Below are positions 1 to 10,169 of a stretch of DNA of 64,000 bases, one piece after another. The stretch covers positions 3,529,248 to 3,593,247 of the forward strand of contig NC_030988.1 in the NCBI RefSeq assembly GCF_000149955.1, in the 5' to 3' direction. Under the pieces are notes generated by a model. The model was not told the DNA's origin. It did no database searches and saw only the letters and a program-made list of their open reading frames with translations. Origin of the DNA: Fusarium oxysporum f. sp. lycopersici 4287 (taxonomy: Eukaryota > Ascomycota > Sordariomycetes > Hypocreales > Nectriaceae). The first letter of the stretch is position 1. Each line of letters opens with the position of its first letter. A program made the translations under genes and the position numbers.

Positions 1-213
1 TCTGACGTATCTTATAAGACCAAGGTTAGGGAGAGCCCAAGGTTCGTCAAGGGGTTCTTTCAGCAGTTCATTTTAATGGACCTTGGTGTTATGGATAGCA
101 AGTATATCCAACACTTGTTGGAAAATCGGGGGATCCCCCTTCCCTTCAGGATTCAGACTAACAGTCTGAAAGTCCTAGATTTAAAGTTTAAAGTCCTAGA
201 TGAAATCATTTAG
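1..213 (+). CDS. 3' end of an unrecognised ORF
   Basis: The frame is open from the window edge to a TAG at 211-213, giving about 70 residues. I do not recognise the protein. Near its end a short stretch is duplicated (AGTCCTAGAT occurs twice, 20 bases apart). A run of A at about 268-282 follows, then a second ORF begins at 353. The two may belong to one element or gene separated by an intron or a retro-type tail. Only the open frame is direct evidence. Confidence 0.3.
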   Translation, partial: SDVSYKTKVRESPRFVKGFFQQFILMDLGVMDSKYIQHLLENRGIPLPFRIQTNSLKVLDLKFKVLDEII

Positions 214-775
214 AGATATAAACCTGAGAAGAACTCTCATCTCACTAATGAACAACTAAGTTTCATAAAAAAAAAAAAAAAAGAAAATACATTTTTCGCC
301 CAGCACTACTGCGCAATATAAACAACAACACTTCACAAAACACGAGCCTAGATTGACGATCTATGAGGAGCATCAACAAATCCATTTCCGCCGTATGACT
401 ACGGCACCTGACTCAATTGAGATTGATGATCTTTACACAAGTGAGGGTGGTTATCTCCCAATCTGGTCATCCCGCGTTGGCTATGATAGGAAGTGGGACC
501 AGCACCGAATTATACCTATTCCCAATGCCAAGAGAGCTACCTTGCATAATCATATCATACTAGGGGATCTCCCTGACATCGTCTTCCCCTTTAACGCTGA
601 AGTGAGGCGTATACTTGAGGGTCGTTGTGTGTCGTTTGAGAACAATGCCCCCATTCGTCCAATTAGGAAATGGGGTTCAGTTTCTTTACTTGATAATGAT
701 CAGAAGGAGGCTCTTAAGCAGGATTTGGAGCTTACAAAGGCTAAGTCTCCGGGTTTCCCCAGGTATGAAAAAGTC

Positions 776-1003
776 AATAACTCCGAGATGCCTACCTCTC
801 AACAAAAGCCAGTTCAACTGTTTTCAAAGGGGAAGACACCTGCAGCCCCATCTGATCAGATGGAATTGACAAGCCCCAAAGGACCAGCTGTCTCTCAGCC
901 TACTACAGGTTCGACCAATAACTCCGCGATGCCTACCTCTCAACAAAAGCCGGTTCAACTGTTTTCAAAGGAGAAGGCACCCTCAGAACTATTGGATCAG
1001 ATA
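776..1003 (+). repeat. 141-bp tandem coding repeat (unit 2 split by pogo)
   Basis: Unit 1 starts at about 776 and unit 2 at about 917. The second unit is cut after 86 bases by the pogo element and continues at 3213. The units match at most positions and keep the reading frame. Confidence 0.7.
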
Positions 1004-3210
1004 CCATGCAGTACCCCTCATTCGGTCATACCCCTCTACCGGTCAGCAAAAAAAATAGTCTCCCATATAAAATGCGATTTTTCACTTGCATATTGTTTGA
1101 CCAAAAGTGAAGCTATTAGCGTGGGAAAATAGCTGCCGTATTTAGATTTGCGTAAGATGTAATATTTTAACATTCCTTCTCCAGTGACGCTTGCGGTATG
1201 ACCGTACAGAACTAATGTGAAATGTCTCAAAACGCCTCCCTCATCAACCTCCCTCCGCCAAGTCTCATCAGATTTTTATCTATACCAGCCTTTCAAAACC
1301 ACGCTGAAAATGCCTCAATTACCTTATACAGAGGATGATGTTATCGAAGCCATGCTGGATGTCACAGATAATGGACTCTCGCAACATGAGGCCGCCCAGA
1401 AGCATGGCATGCCCCAGACCACTCTTTCTGATCGACTAAGAGGCATACCGCCTAAATCTGAAGTCACCCATCCTAGCCGGCTGTTATCCAAGTCTCAAGA
1501 GGCCAGATTGATTACCTGGATACTTCGGCAAGAGGCCCTAGGCTATGCTCCATCCCACAGTCAAGTTCGCGCCACCGTCGCTGCCCTCCTACGGCAACAA
1601 GGCAGGGAACGGCCTATCGGTGTCCATTGGCTAACCAGGTTCGTGAAACGCCATCCATCCATAAAGAAGAAGATAGGAAAACGCCAGGAAGCATCGAGGT
1701 TCAATTGTTTTACCCCGACCGCCGTCAATTGGTACTTTGATATTCGGGAAAGAGAATATGGCTGGATCAAGCCTGAGAACACGGTTAACGTTGATGAGGG
1801 CGGTATAATGGCTGGATTTGGTAAGCATTTGTCGTTATACCCATTGATTGAGCTAATCTATTGCGAATCCAGGCTTGGATTCCTTAGTTATCGGCAGCAG
1901 CGATCCCAAGATGAAGGCCTTCCTCAAAGGCTCTCAGTCCCGCACTTGGACTAGCTTTCTCGAAGCCGTGACTGCAACTGGCCGTCTTCTGAAACCGGGG
2001 ATTATTTTTAAAGGCAAAGAACTTCAACAACAGTGGTTTATCGAAGAGCTCAAGGAGATAGCCGACTGGTATTATATCACGTCCGACAACGGCTGGACAG
2101 ACAACCATATCGCAATTGAGTGGCTCAGAGAAGTCTATCTTCCCCAAACACAACCGGAAGATGAGTCCGATGCGAGGCTTATCATATTAGATGGCCATAG
2201 AAGCCACGTATCCGTGCGTATCTGCCCGTTCCGAGCCTTCTGAAAAAAGAATATCGCTAACTCAAAATCCAGGATGAGTGGATGGCTACGTGCTTTTTGA
2301 ACAACGTATATTGTTGTTACCTGCCAGCCCACTGCTCTCATGGCCTACAGCCACTTGATAATGGGGTGTTCAATGCCTCCAAAGCTGCCTATCGTAAAGA
2401 ACTTCAAAAACTGACAAGCCTGACCGATTCTGCCCCGGTGGACAAGGTCAACTTCATCAAGGCTTATGCCAAAGCCAGGGAAGTAGGCATGACGAAGAAA
2501 AACATCCTTTCTGGCTGGAGAGTGACTGGAAACTGGCCGATTTCTCGGCGGAAAGCGCTCATGCATCCAGAGATTCAGTCAGCCAAGAAGGAAACGACGC
2601 CTGCATCGGACGGCCCCAGCGACGGGCAACGCGACTCTGATAACACGCCGAAGACCAGCCGTCATATCAGGGATCTGGGGAAGAACAAAAGTCCCTCAAC
2701 GAGAAGACGGTATTCTGTGATATCGAGAGGTTTTGAAGCGCAAGAGTCAAAGATCGCCTCGCTAAGCTCAAGAGTAGCCAGTCTAGAGGAAGAAGTCGGA
2801 CGGTTGAGCAGAGGCAAGAAGAGAAAGGCGATACCGAATCCCAACAGGAAGTTCATGACACTAGCCGAGGCTCTAGTGGTTGGTAATACTATTTCTGAGC
2901 CAGACCAAGCAGCTAAAGAGATAGAGGCTGTTGAGGATGTAATTGAGGTGGGAGGAGTGGAAGAGGACGAGGGCTCAAATTCAGAGGCGGAAGCGTTACT
3001 AGTTGTACGGACTCGCGCAGGCCGCGCAGTTAAAAGACTAAGGGAATATTAAAATACAGTCGATTCTAATCTTGATCCTAAACGTGAATTTGGTTTTGCT
3101 ATTTTTGCCAAGTTTTTGCCGTCATGTTGAAAAATCGCATTTTATATGGGAGACTATTTTTTTTTTGCTGACCGGTAGAGGGGTATGACCGAGTGAGGGG
3201 TACTGCATGG
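1004..3210 (+). mobile_element. Fot1/pogo-type DNA transposon, apparently complete
   Basis: The element is 2207 bp and flanked by the TA target duplication typical of Tc1/mariner-pogo elements (TA at 1002-1003 and 3211-3212). It has terminal inverted repeats of about 80 bp beginning CCATGCAGTACCCC at both ends, differing only by about one substitution and the length of an A-run. It contains one transposase gene, open apart from two spliceable introns. The pre-insertion frame of the host ORF is recovered by removing the element and one TA. High TIR identity and an open transposase suggest a young, possibly autonomous copy. Confidence 0.92.
1310..3052 (+). CDS. Fot1/pogo family transposase (DDE_1, CENP-B-like)
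   Basis: This encodes the cut-and-paste transposase that binds the TIRs and excises the element. Exons are 1310-1820, 1873-2213 and 2273-3052, with GT-AG introns of 52 and 59 bp; joining them gives 543 residues, the usual size for the family. An N-terminal helix-turn-helix (pogo/Psq-like, about residues 1-55, with TEDDVIEAMLDV and TTLSDRLRG) is followed by a CENP-B-type HTH (about 60-130). The DDE triad appears as NVDEGG (D162), ILDGHRSH (D277) and LQPLDNG (D313), a DD35D spacing. The C-terminus has a coiled-coil stretch followed by a basic segment. I chose the ATG at 1310 because the HTH starts directly after it; an upstream in-frame start at about 1217 would add 31 residues of unlikely sequence. 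No stop codon or frameshift is seen. Confidence 0.9.
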
Positions 3211-3379
3211 TAGTATTGACAACCCCCAAAGGACCGACTGCCCCTAAGCCTTCTCCTACGCAAAACAATCTCGCCTGGGACACTTCGAGCCAGTTGTCAT
3301 CACCAAAGTCTATACCCAGTCCTCTCTGGTCGCCTCATATGCAACAGTTTTTGCCAAAGCACAAGGCAAGCCCAAGGGT

Positions 3380-3979
3380 CGGAACCACTACATCCACTCC
3401 ACTTTGGACCAAGTAGAGTGGATGTACGATTTTTTAGGCAATTACATAGTGGATGTAGCACATATTCGACCAGAGTGGAATGGATGTACACACGTGGATT
3501 TATAAGTGGATTTATAAGTGGAATTCTGAGGCTATTCACAACCTCGTGGGTGCGTATTCAGCCTCACTTTCAGACGTTGACACTAACTCTTCAGCCTGTT
3601 GCTGCTGTGATGAATCGTCAACCTTGCTGGCGCTATCCTCGCCCTCCAATAGCCATTTTGTCTCAGCAAGCGCCAGCTCGCCGTCGCTTAGAGTCCCAAC
3701 CGGCATCATGCTTACTTTCAAGGTGTGACTTAAGCAATGGATCCAGATCCTGATAAGGCCAGCACGGTACCAAGAGCGCAAGACCTGACATATGGCGATA
3801 ATCTCAGCATCCAGGTTCGTACGCAACCCGGAGACCATCTTGCCAGCAGCTGAAAATAACCTCTCACACTCGGCTGACATCGGCTGAATCGTCAGGAAGT
3901 CCAAGGCCATTCTGGATAACCGAGGATATCTGCTTTGCTTAGTAATCCAGTAACCAATTGGATCACGAACGTTGCCGTC
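3380..3979 (-). pseudogene. hAT transposase, C-terminal dimerisation domain relic
   Basis: Read on the minus strand, about 150 codons from 3978 down to 3536 encode a typical hAT C-terminal dimerisation region: DPIGYW, then SRMALDFLTIQPMSAECER and LFSAAGKMVS, followed by an acidic Ser/Gln-rich tail ending at a stop at 3536. The N-terminal BED finger and catalytic core are absent because a Copia LTR begins at 3980 and cuts the frame. Downstream (3380-3510) lie repeated GTGGATGTA/GTGGATTTATAA-like words in both orientations, which look like the subterminal repeats of the same element. The element is truncated and inactive. Confidence 0.7.
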
Positions 3980-4156
3980 TGTCGCACTGAGCGTGCTTAA
4001 AGGGTTAGAGTGAGTATGATGAGCAGCAGTAGTGAGTTGATTGATTGTCTTCTGTGTGGGGTATTCCATCCCACAGGTTTTACTTTAAATCACCCAGCTT
4101 GATTACTAAGGGCTGTTGTTCCTGAGGATCATTGAGACCATGCCCGGCCTGCGACA
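3980..4156 (-). repeat. 3' LTR of the Copia element
   Basis: The LTR is 177 bp with TG...CA ends. It is closely similar to the solo LTR at 9603-9782 over its whole length, including the shared block around GGGGTATTCCATCCCACAGG. Confidence 0.85.
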
Positions 4157-4170
4157 CACCCCCCCAGATT

Positions 4171-7100
4171 TCAGTCTGTATCAGATGAGATCTGCATATC
4201 ATCCTGATCGATATCCTCCTCTGAAACGTGTTCTGGATCAATCCGCAGTGAGATATCAACCAGGCCCAATTGTTTCACGAAGTGAGAATGCTTTTCTGCT
4301 GAAAGAGGTTTTGTGAAGCCATCTGCAGGCATGTCTGTTGTTGGAACCCATTGAACTGTAATTTTGCCGTCTCGATGGATCTGTCTTAGCCAAAAATTGT
4401 GGATGTCGACGTGTCTTAACTTTGATGTTAGTTGTGGTCTCTCTTTCTGGACCAGTCCCACTGTTTGTTGATTGTCACAGAGGATGCGTGGTTGGTGTTC
4501 TGGATCGAATTGTATCTGACCGAACAGTCGGTATAGAGCTATTGTCTCCCTCGCTGTATGAGACAGCGATAACAGTTCCGCTTCAGTCGTTGACGTGGCT
4601 ACAGTCTTCTGTTTTGAAGACTGCCACATGATTGCCCCGCTAAACAACTTCATGAGATAGCCCTGGGTGGATCTTCGAGTCTCTGGATCATCCGCGAACG
4701 ATGCGTCGCTTGACTGCTGTAGTACTTCATCATCGCCTGTCTCTACTGCTGTGGCCTTATCCACAGAGCCCGAGAACTCGATGGCATAGTACCGTGTGGT
4801 CTGGAGATATGAGAGAACTCTGTTCGCATACCGCAGGTGCTCTGGTGAAGGGTTCATAGCGAATTGGCTTAACTGGCTAGCTGCATAGGAGACATCTGGT
4901 CTTGTTACTACTGCCGCATACAGAACTGATCCTACCTTTTCTTGCATCTCTGTTATCTGTCGAATAGTGGCCTGTCCTTCGAAAGGTTGGGGACGGTACG
5001 ACGGAATGAGAGGAGTTGTCGTTCTCATTGATTTGTCGATCCCGAACTTGTTACAAAGTTTGTCGATATATCCATCCTGGCAGATCCAGAGCTTCTTGGC
5101 CTTGGTATCTCGAAGGATCCTGATGTTGAGGAAGGTGATTGCTTCTCCCAAATCCTTAATCCCGTATTTGCCGTTTACTGCTGCTTTGAATTCGTTGACT
5201 TGTTGGAGGTAGTCAGATTGTGCGATGATGAGAAGATCATCGACGTAAAGAAACAAGACAAGATGAGTCTCGTTGTTAATGAGAATGCATGGTTCATCTG
5301 GGCATTGTTCAAATCCCAGGTCTTTGAGGAACCGTACAAGTTCATGGTACCACAGTTTTGGTGACTTACGCAGACCATAGAGCGCTTTGAGCAGTCTCCA
5401 GACCTTTCCTGATTGACCATATCCCGGTGGGCATGTGGTGTAGACCTCCTCGTCCATTTCAGCGTTGACGAAGGCGTTCTTGAAGTCAACTTGGTGACAT
5501 ATCAGCCCAAACGCACAGACGAGAGCCATCAGAATCCGGAAGCTTCGATAAGCACCGGTTGCTGCGTAGATGTCTTCACCAGAGTGGTGTTGGAGATCAC
5601 CTCTGACACAGATGCGGGCTTTATGACGAATGAGATGTCCTGTATCATCCAGTTTGTAGGTAAAGACCCATTTGAGCGGCAGTATCTGTTTGCCTTCTGG
5701 ACAATCGACTAGTTGGAAGGATTTCTTCTCCTTGAGTGAGTTGATCTCGGCGCCTGCAGCTCGTTTGAAGCCTTCTCTCTCAGGGTGCCGTTTTAGTTGA
5801 TGCCAGAATTCAGGTGGTGGTAGCAGGTCCCTCCGATGGATTCTGATTGACGGTGCAGCTGCGAAGGCGTGGGCGATCTGATGTCCCAGCTTCGCGCGTT
5901 CCAGTCGTAGAGCGTATGCCTGTCTTCGTGCTCGCTTCTGAACTCGATGTAGGGTGGAGCGCGGTTTGAGTGTTTTGATTGCATCCTGACCTTTCTGAGA
6001 CAGTTTGATGTTTCTCCCAGAAGTTGTCCGAAGGTTCTGGAGCACCTCGGCGTCCGTTGTTCCTTCCTTTCTGGGCGCCTCTTCTCCTGCCATATTTGTC
6101 CGAGGATGCGATGATGCTTGATGGAGAGCTGCTTGATTCGGGGGCCGCAACACGTCTGGCTGTTCAACCTGTATTTCCCCTGCTGTTGCTCGTTCAGGTG
6201 AGCTTTGTGGTGTGAGAAGCAACCCTAGTGGAGGTGGCTCTACTTCTGTTTGGGATCGAAACAGGAACTGATGTTGCTATATCCTCCGTGATAGGCAATG
6301 GCTCAACATCTTCTTCGTCCAGATCAACTTCGTTGACCGTAATGGCGAGAGCCTGTCCTGATTCAGGACGAGTTGTGGCAAGCTGTGGATCGTACATGAC
6401 TTTCTCGTCAATTTGAACATCACGAGATACAATAACACGATCGAGGTGTGGAATCCAAACTTTGTGGATATTAGTTGCGTCGAATCCGACAAGCCATCCC
6501 GTGAGCGCGTTTTCTTGTAGTTTCGCTCTGGCCGGACGAGCTTTCTTGTTCTTGATCAATACATAGGCGAGAGAGCCAATGATTTTGAGATGAGAGAGGT
6601 TCGGCTTTCTGCCATGAACCATCTCAAACGGAGTTCGCCATTGTTTTCGTTGAACCGGGATGCGATTGAGGAGGCGGGTAGCATGAGCAACGATGTAGGG
6701 CCAGAGTTTCTGAGGTAGATTTCCCTGTATTCGAAGCTTGCGAGCGATAGTCATGATCACCCCCCCAGAACGTTCGGCAGGACCGTTCTGATCTGGCGTA
6801 TCTGGTGGAGATGGATTGAAGATGATTCCTTTCATTGTAATGAAATGCTTCCATTTCTTGCCCAGACCTTTCTCGCCATCTGATCAGAGATGTACCGCGT
6901 AGTGAAACCCCAGTTGTGGATCCTGTTGGCGAGAAACTCTTGCGTAGCCGACAGGAGTTCCTCTTGAGCCTTGTTCGGGAGATTGAAGGACACGTGGTAA
7001 GCCGAGTGGTCGCAATAAAAGTGAGCGACCCAGGAGTCGGCGTTGAAGGCTTCCTCCATATCGACAAGGTCGAGATGTATCCTTTCGAAAGGGTAGGTTC

Positions 7101-7189
7101 CCCTCCAGGTTGGTACACGTGAGATTTGCTGGTGCGCCTGTCCGAGTTGGCATTCGGGACAAAGCTCAGATTTTCGTTCAAAGTCGTGA
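4171..7189 (-). pseudogene. Copia polyprotein (integrase, RT, RNase H), frameshifted
   Basis: This is the pol region of a Copia element, read in three pieces. Piece 1 (7189 to about 6832) holds the end of the gag-pre-integrase CxxC motif (CPECQLG) and the integrase start with HLDLVDM. Piece 2 (6835-6194) holds the integrase end with NGPAERSGGVI, where E is catalytic, and the conserved GWLVGFDATNIHKVW block. Piece 3 (6222-4171, 683 codons) holds the complete reverse transcriptase with YVDD (LFLYVDDLL), the RNase H with SSDASFAD and TEAEL, and the RHVDIHNFWLR motif. The middle piece is out of frame with both neighbours, so two compensating frameshifts break the polyprotein. Piece 3 is otherwise fully open, which suggests moderate age without heavy RIP. 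Confidence 0.85.
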
Positions 7190-7289
7190 NNNNNNNNNNN
7201 NNNNNNNNNNNNNNNNNNNNNNNNNNNNNNNNNNNNNNNNNNNNNNNNNNNNNNNNNNNNNNNNNNNNNNNNNNNNNNNNNNNNNNNNN
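7190..7289. other. Assembly gap (100 N)
   Basis: Exactly 100 N is a conventional placeholder for a gap of unknown size. The Copia integrase lies on one side and an NLR WD40 tail on the other, so the true distance and even adjacency are uncertain. Confidence 0.98.
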
Positions 7290-7792
7290 CGACAGGCGAG
7301 ATGGGGAGGCCACAACGGGCCACTGTGAGGCGACGCTGGGGCGCCCATGCTAATCGGGTCGTGTCAGTGGCCTTCTCGCCTGATGGCCAGCGTCTCGCAT
7401 CGGCTACACACGACGGGTTCATCAAGATCTGGGACGCCAGGATGGGCGGTTGCCAGGCGACGCTCGAGCTCGATAAGAATGAGGAGGATGAATATATTTT
7501 CCATTTCGAAAAGACCGGCGCTCGCCTTCGTACGAATATTGGCACGTTCGACCTCAGCCTGCTCCCATCCTCGCCGCCCGCTGCACTGCCTGCATCCAGC
7601 CCTCGGCATCACCTACTTCAATGTCAAGGTTATGGCATTAGTTCTGATCGTTCATGGATCACATATGAAGGTCGGAATCTGCTCTGGCTCCCCCCAGAGT
7701 ATCGCCCAGTGACATTAGCGATCATGGCATCAACTGTAGTACTCGGCTGTAAATCGGGACTGGTCTTGCTATTCCGGTTCTCGGAGGCTTAG
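7290..7792 (+). CDS. C-terminal WD40 tail of a fungal NACHT-type NLR (partial)
   Basis: The frame is open from the gap to TAG at 7790-7792. It encodes one clear WD40 blade (HANRVVSVAFSPDGQRLASA followed by IKIWD), an acidic linker, and the non-repetitive tail seen in many Eurotiomycete NACHT-WD40 proteins (a GYGISSDRSWITYEGRNLL segment, then LWLPPEYRP and a final GCKSGLVLLF). Such proteins are STAND ATPases of the HET-E/HET-D type linked to self/non-self recognition and programmed cell death. The N-terminal effector, NACHT domain and most WD40 repeats would lie in or beyond the gap. Whether the gene is whole in the organism cannot be judged here. Confidence 0.8.
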
Positions 7793-7849
7793 GGTTAGGA
7801 CAGGGCTAGCTAGGCCTACTACTGTACCAATTACCCTAGTAACTCATGA

Positions 7850-7940
7850 CCAAATCAACTCTAGTAGAGTTGATTTTATTGACCCACTTTAAACCTAGTA
7901 GGGTTGATTATTGCCAGGGTGTAGAGTTGATTTGACTTTG
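7850..7940. repeat. Small inverted repeat after the NLR tail
   Basis: AAATCAACTCTA near 7853 is repeated directly as its own complement (AGAGTTGATTT, about 7866) and again inverted near 7924 (TAGAGTTGATTT). This forms a roughly 90-bp structure between the NLR stop and the LINE relic. It could be a very short MITE remnant. Confidence 0.35.
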
Positions 7941-7964
7941 TCCCATATACAGGAATAGTAGTGC

Positions 7965-9602
7965 CGATCAGAGCAGGGGTTTACCCCAGAACGCGACGGG
8001 TCCTGTCGCGTAAAGTGCTCCGAACTGGACAATCCCACGTGGCGATGCCGAGCGGTGACTAGGGACCCAAAGAATCCCCACCGAGTCAGGATCACCTGCA
8101 GGGACGAGAGCGAGCATGAGATTGTGAAACGCGCAGCGGAAACAAAACTGGCCCCAGGAGCCCGGATCCTACGAGACGAGTTGTACCCTATCAGAGTGGA
8201 TAATGTCAGCCGTATTGCGGTCCTAAACGAGAGGAACGAAGTTCGAACTGAGATCACCGAGATGCTCGGCCGAGAAAATGACACCGAGGTTGCAAAGATA
8301 GCGTGGCTCAGCAAGAGAGATATCCCCAAGGCGTATGGCTCGATGGTCGTATATCTCAAAAAAAAAAAAAAAAAAAAAAAAAAACGGTCAGAGGCTAGGC
8401 GGTTCATCAATAAAGGATTCTTTGTGGCTAGAGGAGAATGCAGTACGACAAAGATGTTTGCACGTCATGACCGCCTCAAGCAATGTTATAACTGCTAACA
8501 GATCACAAGCCATAAAGCCTGTCAGTGTGATAGACCACAGGTTTGTAGAAGGTGCACGTAAGAAGGCCATCACCACAGTGTATGCACAGGAATGATTCCG
8601 AAATGTATCCCATGTGGTGGCCCCTATAAGTCATACAGCAGAAGCTGTCAGAAGCTCTATCCATCACAACATGAATAACATATTCTGGTTGTTTCAGCTG
8701 AATGTCAGAAAGTAAGGGCCAGTATATGATAGCTTGATGAACGATAAGGACATTCAGGATGCAAATTTATTAGCCATCCAAGAACCCCAAGCACAGAGGA
8801 TCCAAGGTAGGCTATTGATGACACAAATAGGGCACCACAAATGGGTCAAGATGGTGCCTACGACAGAGAGGGAAGGTAGATGGGTGATTCGGAGTATGCT
8901 ATAGGTGAATAAGGAGGTGGAAGCCGAGCAGGTGCCGATAGACTCCCCAGACGTGACGGCAGCAGTTGTTCAGCTGCCAGATCGTCTGGTCTTCACGGCA
9001 TCTGTCTACATGCCGAGGAGAGACACCTAAGCTCTATAGGACATATGCGCTAAGCTTTATAGAGCTATTCAAGAGGCGAGACGGAGATTAAGGGGAGCGG
9101 TGGATGTAGTGGTTGTTAGTGATTTCAATCGCTACGACCAGGTCTGGGGCGGAGATGATGTAGCAGTGGAGAGATAGGGCGAGGCGGATCCGATTATCGA
9201 CTTAATGAACGATTTCATGCTCAGAAGCCATCTTCACTGAGGCATAAAGACGTAGCAGAGTGGAGATTATAAAATAACTGTCGACTTAGTCTTGGCCTCT
9301 AAAGAGCTTACAGATGTAAATATCAAATGCGCGATACATAGCACAGAGCACGGATTAGATCATTACACGGTAGAGACAGTGTTCGACATTTCAGTCTTGG
9401 CGCTAAAACAGGAAGAAAGACTTCTATTTAAGAACGCACCCTGGAAGGAGATCAATAGTAGGATCACAGACACGCTGAGGAGCAGGCCAGTGGTGAATAC
9501 AGTGCAGCAGAAAACGGATAGATTGATGTCAGCTGTCTTGTATGCGGTCCAGGCGTTAACGCCCAGAACCAAACCGTCGCCATACGCAAAACGATGGTGG
9601 GC
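7965..9602 (+). mobile_element. Tad-like LINE relic (LINE-1 copy) with RIP-type stops
   Basis: This aligns to the fuller LINE at 26-32 kb in both ORFs. It holds an ORF1 fragment at about 8055-8498 with its zinc knuckle region, and an ORF2 endonuclease region at about 8645-9602 (QLNVRK, IQEPQ, SDFNRYDQVWGGDD, LLFKNAPW, KPSPYAKRWW). Compared with the fuller copy, its stop codons fall at Q or W positions: about 8713 (Q), 8902 (W), 9028 (probably Q), 9175 (Q) and 9253 (W). It ends abruptly at a Copia LTR at 9603, after the KRWW motif. Confidence 0.85.
8055..8498 (+). pseudogene. LINE ORF1 (gag-like) fragment with an internal poly-A expansion
   Basis: This encodes the middle of the LINE nucleic-acid-binding protein: RVRITCRDE, LRDELYPIRVD, WLSKRDIPKAYGSMVVYL, then CYNC before a stop. 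A run of about 26 A at 8359-8384 expands the codons after VVYL into about nine lysines, where the other copies have only TK. The frame survives the expansion. The remaining zinc knuckles are found downstream only in broken frames. It is non-functional. Confidence 0.8.
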
Positions 9603-9782
9603 TGTAGCACTGAGCGTGCTTAAAGGATTAAAGTAAAATGTGTTGAGCAGCAGCAAATGTGTTGATTGATTGTTCTTCTGTGTGGGGTATTCCATCCCAC
9701 AGGTTTTACTTTAAATCACCCAGCTTGATTACTAAGGGCTGTTGTTCCTAAGGATCATTGAGACCATGCTCGGCCTGCGACA
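9603..9782 (-). repeat. Solo LTR of the 4-kb Copia family
   Basis: This is 180 bp matching the LTR at 3980-4156, again with TGT...ACA ends. The flanks (TGGGC on the left, CTGTC on the right) are not duplicated, so it is not a simple solo LTR from within-element recombination. Inter-element recombination or deletion of the right flank is more likely. Confidence 0.8.
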
Positions 9783-10160
9783 CTGTCATAAGCCCTATCT
9801 CCTAACAGGCATATATAAATAGCACAGTCCTATCCCTTTCATCCACCTTATATATTCACCGCTAAACATGGCAATAGAAATTGCTGCCAAGTCTTAGTAT
9901 ATTATCCATCCCGCACGGGTTTAAAAAGGCTGGACACGGCCTTTGCGTCGCAGCATAAGCAGCATATAGTCAGTTTACCTAATAAGGCAATCACTAAACG
10001 GAAGCAATGAGTAGGTCTAGTAATACCAGACTTTATTAGTTGGATAATCACCCGAAAGTTGCCAATAAGACGAGTTCAAACATGCAAAATTACCATACTT
10101 AGGTCTCTCAATCTAATTTTATTTTATTTGACTACAGCAACAAACTCCTTCCAGTGAGCT
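9783..10160. other. Intergenic stretch, no gene seen
   Basis: This is A/T-rich single-copy-looking sequence between the solo LTR and the damaged membrane-protein gene. I see no open frame with coding character. A TATATAAATA word occurs near 9814. Confidence 0.4.
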
Positions 10161-10169
10161 TGATTTCTC

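Larger units (their letters stand above)
353..3416 (+). pseudogene. Unrecognised ORF with a 141-bp internal repeat, split by a pogo transposon
   Basis: The ORF runs from 353 and is interrupted at 1003 by the pogo element (1004-3210); the reading frame resumes at about 3213. Residues from about 140 on carry a duplication with a 141-bp (47-residue) period, starting near 776 and again near 917. Each unit contains the words MPTSQQKPVQLFSK and, later, DQ...LT.PKGP. In the second unit the pogo element sits between DQ and the LT.PKGP word, so the first unit predicts exactly how the frame continued across the insertion. The product family is unknown to me; the N-terminal 110 residues show no motif I recognise. 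The 3' end near 3380-3416 runs into hAT-like terminal sequence, so the original C-terminus is probably lost. The insertion would add many stops, so the gene is broken here. Confidence 0.45.
3980..7189 (-). mobile_element. Ty1/Copia LTR retrotransposon, truncated by a gap
   Basis: On the minus strand this reads integrase, reverse transcriptase, RNase H, polypurine tract, then a 3' LTR. The 177-bp LTR (3980-4156) has TGTCGCA...TGCGACA ends, and a purine tract (minus-strand TGGGGGGTG) lies immediately internal to it. The 5' part, with gag, protease and the 5' LTR, is missing where the N run starts at 7190. The LTR lies inside the hAT relic. A lone LTR of the same family is at 9603-9782. Confidence 0.85.

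Noticed and set aside
1217..1309. Upstream start for the pogo transposase
   Set aside because: The extra residues show no conserved features and the HTH begins right after the ATG at 1310.
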